DNA of 64,000 nt. Source: Thermococcus sp. 18S1 (GTDB lineage: Archaea; Methanobacteriota_B; Thermococci; Thermococcales; Thermococcaceae). The notes beneath the pieces are model-generated. The model was given only the letters and a program-made list of their open reading frames with translations. It searched no databases and was not told the origin of the DNA. Below are positions 33,988 to 41,911 of the stretch, piece after piece. A program made the translations under genes and the position numbers. Within the stretch, counting starts at the first letter, position 1. Every line of letters begins with the position of its first letter. The DNA lies in NCBI RefSeq assembly GCF_012027645.1, contig NZ_SNUU01000001.1:1550001-1614000 (forward strand), read 5' to 3'.

Positions 33988-34830
33988 TCACCCTATTCTG
34001 TGCATCTTGTCCAAAACTCTCTTACCAAAGTCCAAGGTACTGGACTCATCAGATCCAAGGCCTGCTCCAAATATACCCACAATTACGTTGTTTTCTTGTA
34101 TCCATATCCATCCACCAGACATTAGCGTATAACTAAAGCAATTATCACCTAGTGAGCAGGTATCTATTGAACCCTCTTTGAGATACATCTGTTTCAGGTT
34201 ATTAAACTCCATTTGTGCTTGTTCTTCGTTGTTAAATACATAAATACCATAGTTGTATGTGGCTGGTGCAAAACTAATACTCAAATCAAAGACCCTTCCT
34301 GTAGCCCTACACTCATAGTTGTTCAGTTCTCCATACTTGGAAAGATACACGTCTACGTCACTTTCACTTACATCCCTGACCTTCCAGCCACTTTCATCGA
34401 AGTCCTCGTTGGCAAGCAGGTACTTATCTGCAGGGCATGTGTAGTGGTACTTAGCACCAGAATTACTATTCGCACCGCTACCAACTAATAGCATTAATAT
34501 TATCAACACCCCAACAGCGCCGGCTATATACTTGAGATACTTGGACTTCCTTTTGCCCTCTGTTCCAGTTTCGGAACTCCCAGGTTCTGATCCTTCAGAT
34601 TTTCCGGCAATCCACCGAATCAGCATTGCTGTAATCACTATTGGTCCAAAAATGGCCAGAACAACATGTGCCATGCCCAAAAACAAACCACCAACAATAC
34701 TCAGTAGGAAGCCCACGAGACCCCTACCAAGTTGCTTCTTTGCTGCACCATATACCAACACGACAATTCCAAAAAGAAAACCTAATCCAACTCCGATAAA
34801 AGAACCCACAACTGCCTCTGCAAGGGACAT
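33988..34830 (-). CDS. Hypothetical membrane protein with exterior domain
   Basis: A 280-residue protein. Hydrophobic segments lie at about 8-30, 38-72 (probably two) and 100-118, with a Ser/Gly/Glu-rich linker between. The C-terminal 155 residues form a presumably exterior domain with four Cys (TCPADKY, YECRATG, DTCSLGDNC) that may be disulfide-bonded. No family is recognised. It could be an envelope or exclusion protein of the integrated element. ATG 34830 follows GGGGGTGGAAGA, and a TATA (ACTTATATATGC) lies near 34883-34894. Confidence 0.7.
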   Translation of the reverse strand: MSLAEAVVGSFIGVGLGFLFGIVVLVYGAAKKQLGRGLVGFLLSIVGGLFLGMAHVVLAIFGPIVITAMLIRWIAGKSEGSEPGSSETGTEGKRKSKYLKYIAGAVGVLIILMLLVGSGANSNSGAKYHYTCPADKYLLANEDFDESGWKVRDVSESDVDVYLSKYGELNNYECRATGRVFDLSISFAPATYNYGIYVFNNEEQAQMEFNNLKQMYLKEGSIDTCSLGDNCFSYTLMSGGWIWIQENNVIVGIFGAGLGSDESSTLDFGKRVLDKMHRIG

Positions 34831-35513
34831 TCTTCCACCCCCTATCCAGTGGGATCGGTACTCCTCATTTGTATTCTTCCGAGCATATATAAGTATTGCG
34901 TTTCTATAACATTATGATGTTTCTAGACACATTTTCATAATAACACATTCCAAAGTATAGTCTAGTATCCATTCCCAAACAAATTTCATAACTCTATACC
35001 ATTAGCCCGTACTAATCTTCCCAAAAGAACATTAATGGTTGTGTCTTCTCAAACACTAATGTTGACAGAATTTTGTCCTCCGAATCTCCGTATTACATGC
35101 CCCTCTGTCCTACACTAAGCCCCAGAATCCATGGTGGGTAAATCCGCTCTTCATTTTACACGCTTTGATACCCCAAGTGTCCTCATACAACGCATGAGAA
35201 CGGCGGCAAGCCTTCATGCGGTACCCCCTTATGTTTTTTCGGCGAACTTTCAAAAAGCTTTTTTCTTAACTTTTTTCTTGATGGTGACTTTGTAACTTCT
35301 GCTCTGTCTTGATTTGGCAATTTTTCAATGTAGATGCCTAGAAACCTTTCATTCTGAGTAACTATCGTAAGAATTTTGATAATGTATAATCCCCTAAAAT
35401 CATAACGGTTGACACTATTTCAGTAACTTACAATAACAATGCAACAGCCAAATTTAATCCGTCTAACAATGCCCAATGCCAAGTCCAATATGACTGAGAT
35501 TCCAAAACGTTCC
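34831..35513. other. AT-rich stretch without a supported gene
   Basis: Apart from the promoter of the gene ending at 33988, no coding sequence is supported. Stops are frequent in all frames; one minus-strand frame open for about 78 codons (35183-35420) has no credible start. A GC-rich inverted repeat, CGCATGA (35191-35197) with TCATGCG (35214-35220), stands out and might be part of a structured RNA or a relic of an element end. Confidence 0.6.
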
Positions 35514-36659
35514 TTACGTCGCCCTCTTCTCCCCCTCCGGGAACTTCCAGTTTTTGGTTATTTTCGTCACGTTCCTCACGAGGGCCGTCTCCTCCGGGTG
35601 CCTTGAGACGAGCTCCTCAAGGAATGATATGAGTTCATCGTAGGCGGGCTTGTCTATCGGGAAGGGAACGCGGTCCTTGCCGCCGACGGCGTAGGTGAAC
35701 TTGAAGGGATCAGGCGGATGCGTTACCGGGTCCTTCCAGCTCGGGTGGACGTCGTAGACGAGCTCCAGAACGAGCGACAGGGCCCTAAGCGTGCTCGGCC
35801 CGAGGCCCTTCAGGAGGAGGAACTCCTCATAGTTATTCACGCTCAGCTCACGAGCGAACTCTAAAGCCCTCTTGTTCAGCTCGAACCTTCCGAGGCTCTC
35901 GTAGCGCCGCAGGATGGAAACCTCATCGACGTCGCGGGGCTTGTAGTAAACGAGCGGACGGTAGCCCTTGGCTATGGCTTTCAGGCTCTCCAGCTCACGC
36001 TCTATCTTCCCCTGCTTTTCCTGCACCACATCGAGGAGCGTCTTCTGATACTCCTTTGACTCCTTCGAGACAGTGTTGAGGGCGAACTCTCTCCTGAGCC
36101 CGGAGATGGCCTTGTGGGGGTCGAGGGTGAAGGTCTCAGCGTCGAACCAGTGGAAGCGCCTCGCCATCCTCTCCTTCTCGTTCATGCCCTGCTGTATCAC
36201 CGCCCAGTTGCCCTCCTCATCGAGGAAGAAGACGTGGTGGTAGAGTTGGTAGCCGGTCTGTAGGGCGACGGTGTCCACCTTCGCGACCAGCCGTGATGTC
36301 CTCACGTAGGGCTCGGGGTCGAGGTCGTAGAGTTCCGCTATGGTTTTCAGCTCCTCCGGTGTTGCCCGGCTCTTCTTGCCCTTGCCTCCGGCAGCTTTAA
36401 CCCCCAGCTCCTCCCTCCAGAGGGCGTCCTTTATCATGCCCGCTGTCACGGTGGTTGAGCCAGAGGAGTCCCAGTCCATCCCGATGACGTTGTTGAAGGC
36501 CTGAAACCACACCGGGTCGGAGAGCCTCTCTAAGAGTCCCTTGGTGCCGTACTCCTCGACTGCGAGAACCAGCACTAATCGGGTGAGCTTCCTCATCCTC
36601 TGCGCCAGCCACGCCGGAACGTGGCCGCCGTGAAGGGGCAGGTCGGCGATATTTCTCAT
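35514..36659 (-). CDS. DUF763 domain protein
   Basis: A 381-residue soluble protein matching DUF763: the opening NIADLPLHGGHVPAWLAQRM, then GTKGLLERLSDPVWFQAF and a helix-hairpin-helix-like LLLKGLGPSTLRALS near residue 300. The HhH segment suggests DNA contact. DUF763 proteins occur in many archaea and some bacteria near DNA-repair genes, but their function is not established. A TATA (GGTTAAAACC) near 36684-36693 lies about 25 nt before the ATG, indicating a leaderless or near-leaderless mRNA. It marks the return to GC-rich chromosome. Confidence 0.85.
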   Translation of the reverse strand: MRNIADLPLHGGHVPAWLAQRMRKLTRLVLVLAVEEYGTKGLLERLSDPVWFQAFNNVIGMDWDSSGSTTVTAGMIKDALWREELGVKAAGGKGKKSRATPEELKTIAELYDLDPEPYVRTSRLVAKVDTVALQTGYQLYHHVFFLDEEGNWAVIQQGMNEKERMARRFHWFDAETFTLDPHKAISGLRREFALNTVSKESKEYQKTLLDVVQEKQGKIERELESLKAIAKGYRPLVYYKPRDVDEVSILRRYESLGRFELNKRALEFARELSVNNYEEFLLLKGLGPSTLRALSLVLELVYDVHPSWKDPVTHPPDPFKFTYAVGGKDRVPFPIDKPAYDELISFLEELVSRHPEETALVRNVTKITKNWKFPEGEKRAT

Positions 36660-36829
36660 CGGAGTTATATCTCGCCTTGGGGTTTTAACCGTTATCCCCG
36701 CAGAATTTTCATGATCTCAGGTCATCATGCGCATAATCCTCGGAAAAACCTGGTCATATAACTGGGAAAGCCTTTTTATCCTCCGCTTCGATTTCCGTCT
36801 GCTGGTTTAGGCTCACGGAGGTTGTGAAA

Positions 36830-37558
36830 ATGGGAGTTGAGAAGGTTCCGAAGTACGACATCCCGACCGTTAAGGTTGACTACGTTTTTATCGAGCTCGA
36901 CAAGATGAAGCCCCACGAGCAGCTCGTTCAGAAGGAGCTCGAGGCCTTCATCGAGAGCGTCACCGGCTCCGGCCTCTTCTGGAAGCCCATGCTCCTCGCC
37001 AAGGTTCCCGGTGAGGACATGTACCTCATCGTTGACGGTCACCACCGCTGGGCCGGTCTTCAGAAGCTCGGCGCCAAGAAGGCTCCTTCCGTTATACTCG
37101 ACTACTTCAGCGACGATGTCAAGGTTTACACCTGGTACCCGGCCTTCAAGGGAAGCCTTGAGGAGGTTCTCGAGAGGCTCAAGGCTGAGGGGCTCGAGGT
37201 TATTGAGGACCCCGAGGCCGAGGAGAAGGCCGAGAGGGGCGAGATTGCCTTCGCCATCGTAGGTGAGAAGGTCTTCGCCGTTCCGGGCGGCCTTGAGGAG
37301 CAGAAGAAGGTCAGCAAGGTCCTCGATGAGATGAGCGTTGAGGGTAAAATCGAGCTCATCTACTACGGCCTCAAGGAGGACGCCAGGGAGGACATGGGCA
37401 AGGGCGAGATCGACTACGTCTTCATCAGGAAGGCCCCGAGCAAGGAGGAAGTTATGGAGCTCGTCAAGCGCGGTGAGGTCTACTCCCCGAAGACCACCAG
37501 GCACGTCCTGCCCTTCAACCCGGACAAGATCGACGTCAAGCTTGAGGAGCTGTTCTGA
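36830..37558 (+). CDS. serK: ParB-like ADP-dependent serine kinase SerK
   Basis: A 242-residue ParB/Srx-fold protein matching SerK of Thermococcus kodakarensis. With ATG 36830 the glutamate known as catalytic falls exactly at position 30 (KPHEQ), and D69-G-H-H-R73 forms the ADP/phosphate motif. SerK phosphorylates free serine to O-phosphoserine, which is used for cysteine synthesis. GGAGGTTGTGAAA precedes the ATG; the GTG at 36824 is rejected for this reason. A TATA (CCTTTTTATCC) near 36770-36780 drives it. It lies divergent to DUF763. Confidence 0.93.
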   Translation: MGVEKVPKYDIPTVKVDYVFIELDKMKPHEQLVQKELEAFIESVTGSGLFWKPMLLAKVPGEDMYLIVDGHHRWAGLQKLGAKKAPSVILDYFSDDVKVYTWYPAFKGSLEEVLERLKAEGLEVIEDPEAEEKAERGEIAFAIVGEKVFAVPGGLEEQKKVSKVLDEMSVEGKIELIYYGLKEDAREDMGKGEIDYVFIRKAPSKEEVMELVKRGEVYSPKTTRHVLPFNPDKIDVKLEELF

Positions 37559-37589
37559 AGGTTTTTAACTCCCTTTTCCTACTTTCTAC

Positions 37590-37644
37590 GCCGATGACGA
37601 AGGATCAACCGGCTGAAGGATGATGACCAGTCCAGGAGGCCGAG
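37590..37644 (+). ncRNA. C/D box guide sRNA predicted to target the 5' end of 16S rRNA
   Basis: On the plus strand: C box ATGACGA (37594-37600), 12-nt guide AGGATCAACCGG (37601-37612), D' CTGA (37613-37616), 3-nt spacer, C' ATGATGA (37620-37626), a 13-nt second guide (37627-37639) and D box CCGA (37640-37643). GCC/GGC flank the boxes. TATA TTTTTAAC (37562-37569) is 25 nt before the expected 5' end. The first guide is exactly complementary to CCGGUUGAUCCU, the universally conserved 5' region of archaeal 16S rRNA. The second target is not recognised. The RNA ends at the start of the HAD gene, whose ribosome binding site lies inside it. Confidence 0.87.
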
Positions 37645-37646
37645 GC

Positions 37647-38300
37647 ATGCTCAAAGGATTGATATTCGACGTTGATGAAACCCTGGTTTACTATGAGGGT
37701 TACAATCACAGGGAATGGTATGAGAGGTGGGTTATGCCGGCCCTTCGGGAGCACGGCATCGAGCTGGACTACGAGACCTACAGAAAGACGGTGACCGGCG
37801 AGCTTCCGAGGAGCTACGTCGAGCGCTTTGGCATAGACCACGTGGAGTTCTGGAGAATCGTTGACGGTGTGAACCTCCAGTACCGCCGGTGGATGGCCGA
37901 GCGGGGAAAGATACGGCCCTTCTCAGACGTTGATGCCCTTAAAGAGCTGAAATCGATGGGCCTGAGGCTCGCTGCAGTAAGCAACGCCTCCCAGGAGTGC
38001 ACGGAGTTCGTTTTGAACCTCTTCGGTTTGAGGAAGTACTTCGAGGTTGTTTACGGGAAGGACTATTCAAATCTGGACGGCGTCAAGCCAAACCCCTACC
38101 TCGTTGAAAAAGCCCTTAACGCACTGGGTCTGAGGCCGGGGGAAGCGCTGATGATAGGCGACAGCCACCACGACGTGCTGGCCGGAAAGCGCGCCGGTAT
38201 GAAGGTGGTTAACGTTACACGCTTCGGGAAAATCGAGGGCGCCGACTATTACGTGGAGAGCCTCTGGGAGCTTGTGGAACTGGTAAGAAAAATGCTGTAG
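37647..38300 (+). CDS. HAD-superfamily hydrolase
   Basis: A 217-residue phosphatase-like HAD protein. Motif I is FDVDETLVYY (nucleophile and acid Asp), motif II VSNAS, motif III K in GVKPNPY, and motif IV IGDSHHDVLAG. The cap is helical (about 20-90), a C1 type. The substrate cannot be read from sequence; small phosphorylated metabolites are likely. ATG 37647 is 7 nt after GGAGG. The first ~57 nt of its leader are the C/D sRNA described at 37590, so one promoter seems to serve both. Confidence 0.88.
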   Translation: MLKGLIFDVDETLVYYEGYNHREWYERWVMPALREHGIELDYETYRKTVTGELPRSYVERFGIDHVEFWRIVDGVNLQYRRWMAERGKIRPFSDVDALKELKSMGLRLAAVSNASQECTEFVLNLFGLRKYFEVVYGKDYSNLDGVKPNPYLVEKALNALGLRPGEALMIGDSHHDVLAGKRAGMKVVNVTRFGKIEGADYYVESLWELVELVRKML

Positions 38301-38341
38301 GCCCTCCGATATTACCACGGTTCATAAAAATCTCCGGCACT

Positions 38342-38349
38342 CTTAAATA
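38342..38349 (+). promoter_or_regulatory. TATA box of the zinc-ribbon/SPFH operon
   Basis: CTTAAATA lies 33-40 nt before ATG 38382. Transcription would start near 38370, leaving a 12-nt leader with GGTGATTT. Confidence 0.6.
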
Positions 38350-38381
38350 CTCCAAGGTAGTTATGTGCACTGTGGTGATTT

Positions 38382-39398
38382 ATGGAGGCCGTTGGATTTA
38401 AATGTGAGAGGTGCGGTGCGCCCCTCGAAGTATCTCCGGAAACTATAGTCGCAATCTGTCCATACTGCGGTTTTCCGAACCATATAAGCGGCAACCTGAA
38501 AACGGAGAACATCTACATCGTCCCGACCATCGATAAAAACGCCATAGCCAAGGCCTTCTGGGACCGCGTCAACAGGGACTTCGACCTCAAGCGCATGAAG
38601 GAAGGGATTGAGATAGTTGACATCGAAGGTCACTACGCCCCGTACTGGGTGGGCAGCGTTCACGTCGAGGGTGATGTCGAGTACATGGTGCGCGAGGAGG
38701 AGTGCCACACGGACTCGGAGGGCGAAACCCACTGCCACACCGTCGAGAGGCACTACCACGACTACGTTGACGAGGTTTTGAGCCTCATTGGCTCAGCGAG
38801 GAGGCAGATCAAGAGCTTCGGCGTTGATGACATCATCGTCCATTACTCGAGGGCAAGGCCCAAGGGGAAAAAGCTCCTTGAGCTGGACGAGGATCAGTGG
38901 GGAAAGATAAAGCTGGAGATACTCAACACTGAAATAGACGAGACGCAGGCGAAGATGATAATGCGCGAGGATGCGATAGACGTCATAAGGGACCGCTATT
39001 CAGCCAAGGCCGACAGGATAGAGCGCTTTGATATAACCGCCGATGAGCCCCAGAACGTTTCTCTGATTCTCCTGCCGATGTGGACGGTCTATTACAAGCA
39101 CGAGAACTCGATATTCCATGCCGTCTTCGCCGGCTGGGACGGAAGGGACGTTGCCGCCACAGAACCCATGCCCATCTGGAGGCGCGCCCAGTACATGGCA
39201 GGCGTCGTCCTCGGTGTCGTCATAGGCGCTGCTGGAGCCGCCTACGGCGGTGCAAACGGCTCGGCTCTGGTTTCGGTGCTCTCGCTGATACTTGGGGCTG
39301 GCGCCAGCGGCTACTTCGGGTCGCTGGTTCTGGAGGGACAGAGAACCGAGAGGAGCACCGGCATCATGGGGCACTTCACGGGGGCGTTTAAGAGGTGA
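38382..39398 (+). CDS. Zinc-ribbon membrane protein (YdjG-like), gene 1 of SPFH operon
   Basis: A 338-residue protein. An N-terminal zinc ribbon (C8, C11, C26, C29; CERC and CPYC) is followed by a soluble beta-rich region, a His/Cys-rich patch near 106-128 (EECHTDSEGETHCHTVERHYHD) and two Gly/Ala-rich membrane segments near 264-307. It resembles the zinc-ribbon-plus-membrane proteins that accompany PspA in bacteria (YdjG type). It is the first of four co-directional genes that overlap or lie within 10 nt. The resemblance is architectural, not a sequence match that I can prove. Confidence 0.7.
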   Translation: MEAVGFKCERCGAPLEVSPETIVAICPYCGFPNHISGNLKTENIYIVPTIDKNAIAKAFWDRVNRDFDLKRMKEGIEIVDIEGHYAPYWVGSVHVEGDVEYMVREEECHTDSEGETHCHTVERHYHDYVDEVLSLIGSARRQIKSFGVDDIIVHYSRARPKGKKLLELDEDQWGKIKLEILNTEIDETQAKMIMREDAIDVIRDRYSAKADRIERFDITADEPQNVSLILLPMWTVYYKHENSIFHAVFAGWDGRDVAATEPMPIWRRAQYMAGVVLGVVIGAAGAAYGGANGSALVSVLSLILGAGASGYFGSLVLEGQRTERSTGIMGHFTGAFKR

Positions 39399-39403
39399 TA
39401 GCC

Positions 39404-40297
39404 ATGGAGGTTCAGTGCCCAACCTGCTCGGCCAAGTTTAAGGTTCCGGACACCGTGAGTGTGGCAACGTGTCCCTACTGCGGAACGACCTTCCAGCTCG
39501 AAACGAAGGAAGAACTCGGCGAACACTTCTTCTTCCCGCCGATGAGGAAGGACGCTGGAGGAGTTCTGCTCAAGTTCATCTCCAGGCAGTACGGCGCTCC
39601 GGCTGACATAACCGGGGCGAAGATAACGAAAAAGGAGCTCCACTGGGTGCCGGTTTACTTCTTCTATCTCCACGGGAAGAGTACGCGCTGGTCAACGATA
39701 GAAGAGGTTCGCTTCGTCGGAATTCCCGCGGGTTCACCCTTCCAGGGGATGCTCAAGGATTACCCGTTCCCGATAAGGGGCAAGCGCTTCTTCGATGAGG
39801 CGGTGGTCGGAAAGGGCAAGTACTACGAGCCCAAGATGTCCAGGGAGGAGGCCGAAGCGATGGCGAGGAGCATCATGGAGAGCGCCCTCAGAAGCGAGGC
39901 GAGCCAGGAGGACAAGTCCCTCGGCGGCGTTGAGATAGAGGTGAAGTACCAGGGGCTGGTGCACTATCCCCTCTGGGAGGTTCACTACGAATACGGGGGC
40001 CAAAACTTCGTGGGGTACGTTGATGGAACCGATGGAAGGGTTGTCCAGGCGGAGTACCCGCTCATGAGCGGCGCCAGAAAGAAAGCCAGCCTCCTGGGTG
40101 CCGGCGTTCTGGCGGCCGGGCTGATAATCGGCATAATCGCGGCCGGCGCATACGGAAGCGCCTGGGGGCTCATAGGTGGGCTCATCCCTGGAGGTGCCGG
40201 GGCCTTCGGCATATTCCGGAAAGGCGCCGTCAAGAAGAGAAAGGTCAGCGAGGTTATGAGGCTCAACAAAGGTAACCTGTATTTCAGGCCTATGTGA
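39404..40297 (+). CDS. Zinc-ribbon membrane protein, gene 2 of SPFH operon
   Basis: A 297-residue paralogue in architecture of the preceding gene: N-terminal zinc ribbon (C5, C8, C23, C26; CPTC and CPYC), a soluble domain with WVPVYFFYLHG and YPLWEVHYEYGG, two Gly-rich membrane segments (about 225-265) and a short basic tail. The soluble domain probably faces the cytosol with the ribbon. It starts 5 nt after gene 1 (ATG 39404 after GGTGATAGCC). Function is unknown; operon context points to membrane maintenance. Confidence 0.7.
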   Translation: MEVQCPTCSAKFKVPDTVSVATCPYCGTTFQLETKEELGEHFFFPPMRKDAGGVLLKFISRQYGAPADITGAKITKKELHWVPVYFFYLHGKSTRWSTIEEVRFVGIPAGSPFQGMLKDYPFPIRGKRFFDEAVVGKGKYYEPKMSREEAEAMARSIMESALRSEASQEDKSLGGVEIEVKYQGLVHYPLWEVHYEYGGQNFVGYVDGTDGRVVQAEYPLMSGARKKASLLGAGVLAAGLIIGIIAAGAYGSAWGLIGGLIPGGAGAFGIFRKGAVKKRKVSEVMRLNKGNLYFRPM

Positions 40298-40307
40298 GGT
40301 GTTGCTT

Positions 40308-40802
40308 ATGGGGAAGGAAACTTCGATAGTTGAGAAGCTTGAGCTCGTAATTCCCGGCTTCCACGGCTACAAGAAGAAGGAGCTCATAAGGGAAGATGAC
40401 AGGCTCGTCCGCGGAAAGGTTGCAGACATACTCGCCCAGGCTAGGCGCGAGATGGAGAGGGCAATCCAGAGGTGCGCCATGGTGAACTGCGCTCAGCTGA
40501 TGGCACTGGACACGATGAGGAAGAAGCTGATGGCCCTTGAGAGCAGGGTGAGGCACGCGGAAGCCGGCTACCGCGGCTACTTCGACAGGGTAAAGTTCAA
40601 GGAGAAGGAGCTTAACAGGCTCCTGGAATACGACGCAAAGATGATAGAGCTGGCCGAGGGAATACGAGATGGCGTCGGGGCGATAAACGGCCAGATAGCG
40701 AACCCACAGGCTTTGGGCATGGCGGTTCTCGATCTCGACGACAAGCTCAACTCCTTCGAGGAGGTTTTGAGCAAGAGAATGAGCTTCGCGGCGGGTGAGT
40801 GA
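40308..40802 (+). CDS. Helical/coiled-coil protein, gene 3 of SPFH operon
   Basis: A 164-residue protein predicted almost wholly alpha-helical, rich in Lys, Arg, Glu and Met (AQARREMERAIQRC, MRKKLMALESRVRHAEAGY, VKFKEKELNRLLEYDAKM). The first 35 residues contain VIPGFHGYKKKE. It has no membrane segment. Size and composition suggest an oligomeric coiled coil. In bacterial operons of similar make-up this slot is filled by PspA, but this protein is shorter and homology is not evident. ATG 40308 follows GGTGTTGCTT. Confidence 0.68.
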   Translation: MGKETSIVEKLELVIPGFHGYKKKELIREDDRLVRGKVADILAQARREMERAIQRCAMVNCAQLMALDTMRKKLMALESRVRHAEAGYRGYFDRVKFKEKELNRLLEYDAKMIELAEGIRDGVGAINGQIANPQALGMAVLDLDDKLNSFEEVLSKRMSFAAGE

Positions 40803-40803
40803 G

Positions 40804-41808
40804 ATGGTTCAGGTCATAGAATGGGTGAACCCCGGAGAAGACGAGATAATCTGGCGCTACCCCAACGAGGTCATAAAGTGGGGTGCCCAGCTGATAGTCC
40901 ATGAGTATGAGGTCGCCGTGTTTATGCGCGACGGCAAAATCTACGACGTTCTTGGCCCGGGAAGGCACACGCTGACGACTCAGAACCTGCCCCTCCTCTA
41001 CAGGCTCGTTGGCGGTTCAAACAGCCCCTTCAAGGCAACCGTAATCTTCGTCAGCATGAAGCAGTTCCAGGGGCGCTACGGTGGAGAGACGCAGACGAAA
41101 GAGCTCGCCCCGGTCAAGTACTACGGCGTCTACTGGTTTAAGGTCGCGGACCCGGTTCTCTTCATCACCGAGGTCGTCGGCGGCCAGAGCCTCTACGACA
41201 CGAGCGACGTCACCAAGTTCATCAGGGCATACTTCAACGAGGGCATGATGAAGCACCTCAGCGCTTACTCGATAGTTGACCTCTTCCAGAACCTCGACAT
41301 GGTCAGCACACAGGTCAAGGTCAAGCTCATCGAGGATTTCCGCAGGCTCGGTCTCGAGCTGGTCGATGTCAAGATTGAGGGCGTCAACACCACAGACGAG
41401 TGGCGCCAGAGGCTCTTCTGGATAATGCAGACCGGCAACGCTCAGGCCGTTATGCAGATGGACACGGCGAAGCAGGTTGCTGCCGAGCTTGGAAAGAGCG
41501 AGGGGGCCGCTATGGGCACGGGCATGGTTATAATGCCCCAGCTCCTCCAGCAGCCCACTCAACCTGCTCAACCGGCGCAACCCTACGCCGGTGGAGGCGT
41601 TCCTCCTGCCGGTTATCAGCAACCGGCCCAGCCGGGAGCACCCGCTCAACCAGCAGGGCAGGAAATCTGCCCCTACTGTGGCAAGCCGATTCCACCCGGG
41701 GCGCGCTTCTGCCCCTACTGCGGGAAGCAGATACACCGCTGTCCCAACGGCCACATAGTTCCTGAAGGGGCCAAGTTCTGTCCCGTCTGTGGGGCAAAGA
41801 TTGAGTGA
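40804..41808 (+). CDS. SPFH-domain protein with C-terminal double zinc ribbon (YdjI-like), gene 4
   Basis: A 334-residue protein. The SPFH/band-7-like domain covers about 10-210 (VIEWVNPGEDEIIWRYPN, GPGRHTLTTQN, DFRRLGLELVDVKIEG). A Pro/Gln/Ala-rich linker (about 245-285) leads to two zinc ribbons (CPYCGKPI...RFCPYCGKQ and RCPNGH...KFCPVCGA). This is the architecture of YdjI-type 'virion core-like' proteins that accompany PspA operons in Bacillus. It starts one base after gene 3 ends, with GGTGAGTGAG as its site. It likely forms a ring or scaffold at the membrane. Confidence 0.82.
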   Translation: MVQVIEWVNPGEDEIIWRYPNEVIKWGAQLIVHEYEVAVFMRDGKIYDVLGPGRHTLTTQNLPLLYRLVGGSNSPFKATVIFVSMKQFQGRYGGETQTKELAPVKYYGVYWFKVADPVLFITEVVGGQSLYDTSDVTKFIRAYFNEGMMKHLSAYSIVDLFQNLDMVSTQVKVKLIEDFRRLGLELVDVKIEGVNTTDEWRQRLFWIMQTGNAQAVMQMDTAKQVAAELGKSEGAAMGTGMVIMPQLLQQPTQPAQPAQPYAGGGVPPAGYQQPAQPGAPAQPAGQEICPYCGKPIPPGARFCPYCGKQIHRCPNGHIVPEGAKFCPVCGAKIE

Positions 41809-41911
41809 GTTCCCCTTTTCTTTTTCCCCAGAGTGGTAAGATTTATATAGTTCCAGAGGGTACATTGTTCTGTCGGCTTTACCTCACATGGTAACGTTGC
41901 GGTGGTGGATT

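Larger units (their letters stand above)
32230..35513. mobile_element. Decayed integrative element at tRNA-Val
   Basis: From the tRNA to the DUF763 gene the sequence is visibly AT-rich compared with the GC-rich flanks. Codon choice follows this, with AT-rich third positions. It holds an SSV-type integrase N-terminal fragment overlapping the tRNA, two unknown genes, a nuclease gene with several lesions and an empty 680-nt stretch. Thermococcales viruses and plasmids related to pTN3 and TKV insert into tRNA genes in this way and split the integrase. No second tRNA-Val 3' copy or integrase C-terminal part was found before 35513, so the right end is lost, rearranged or beyond recognition. The right limit is approximate. 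Confidence 0.75.

Noticed and set aside
35183-35420. Minus-strand frame open for about 78 codons in the island
   Set aside because: No ATG or ribosome site, no family texture beyond a Lys-rich run; chance opening in AT-rich DNA is likely.
34831-35513. Search for attR (copy of the tRNA-Val 3' half) and Int(C)
   Set aside because: No copy of the T-arm/acceptor sequence and no integrase C-terminal motif could be found in this stretch.
36705-36735. Possible C/D box RNA (ATGATGA and CTGA on the minus strand)
   Set aside because: The boxes are only one base apart, leaving no guide, and no C'/D pair follows.
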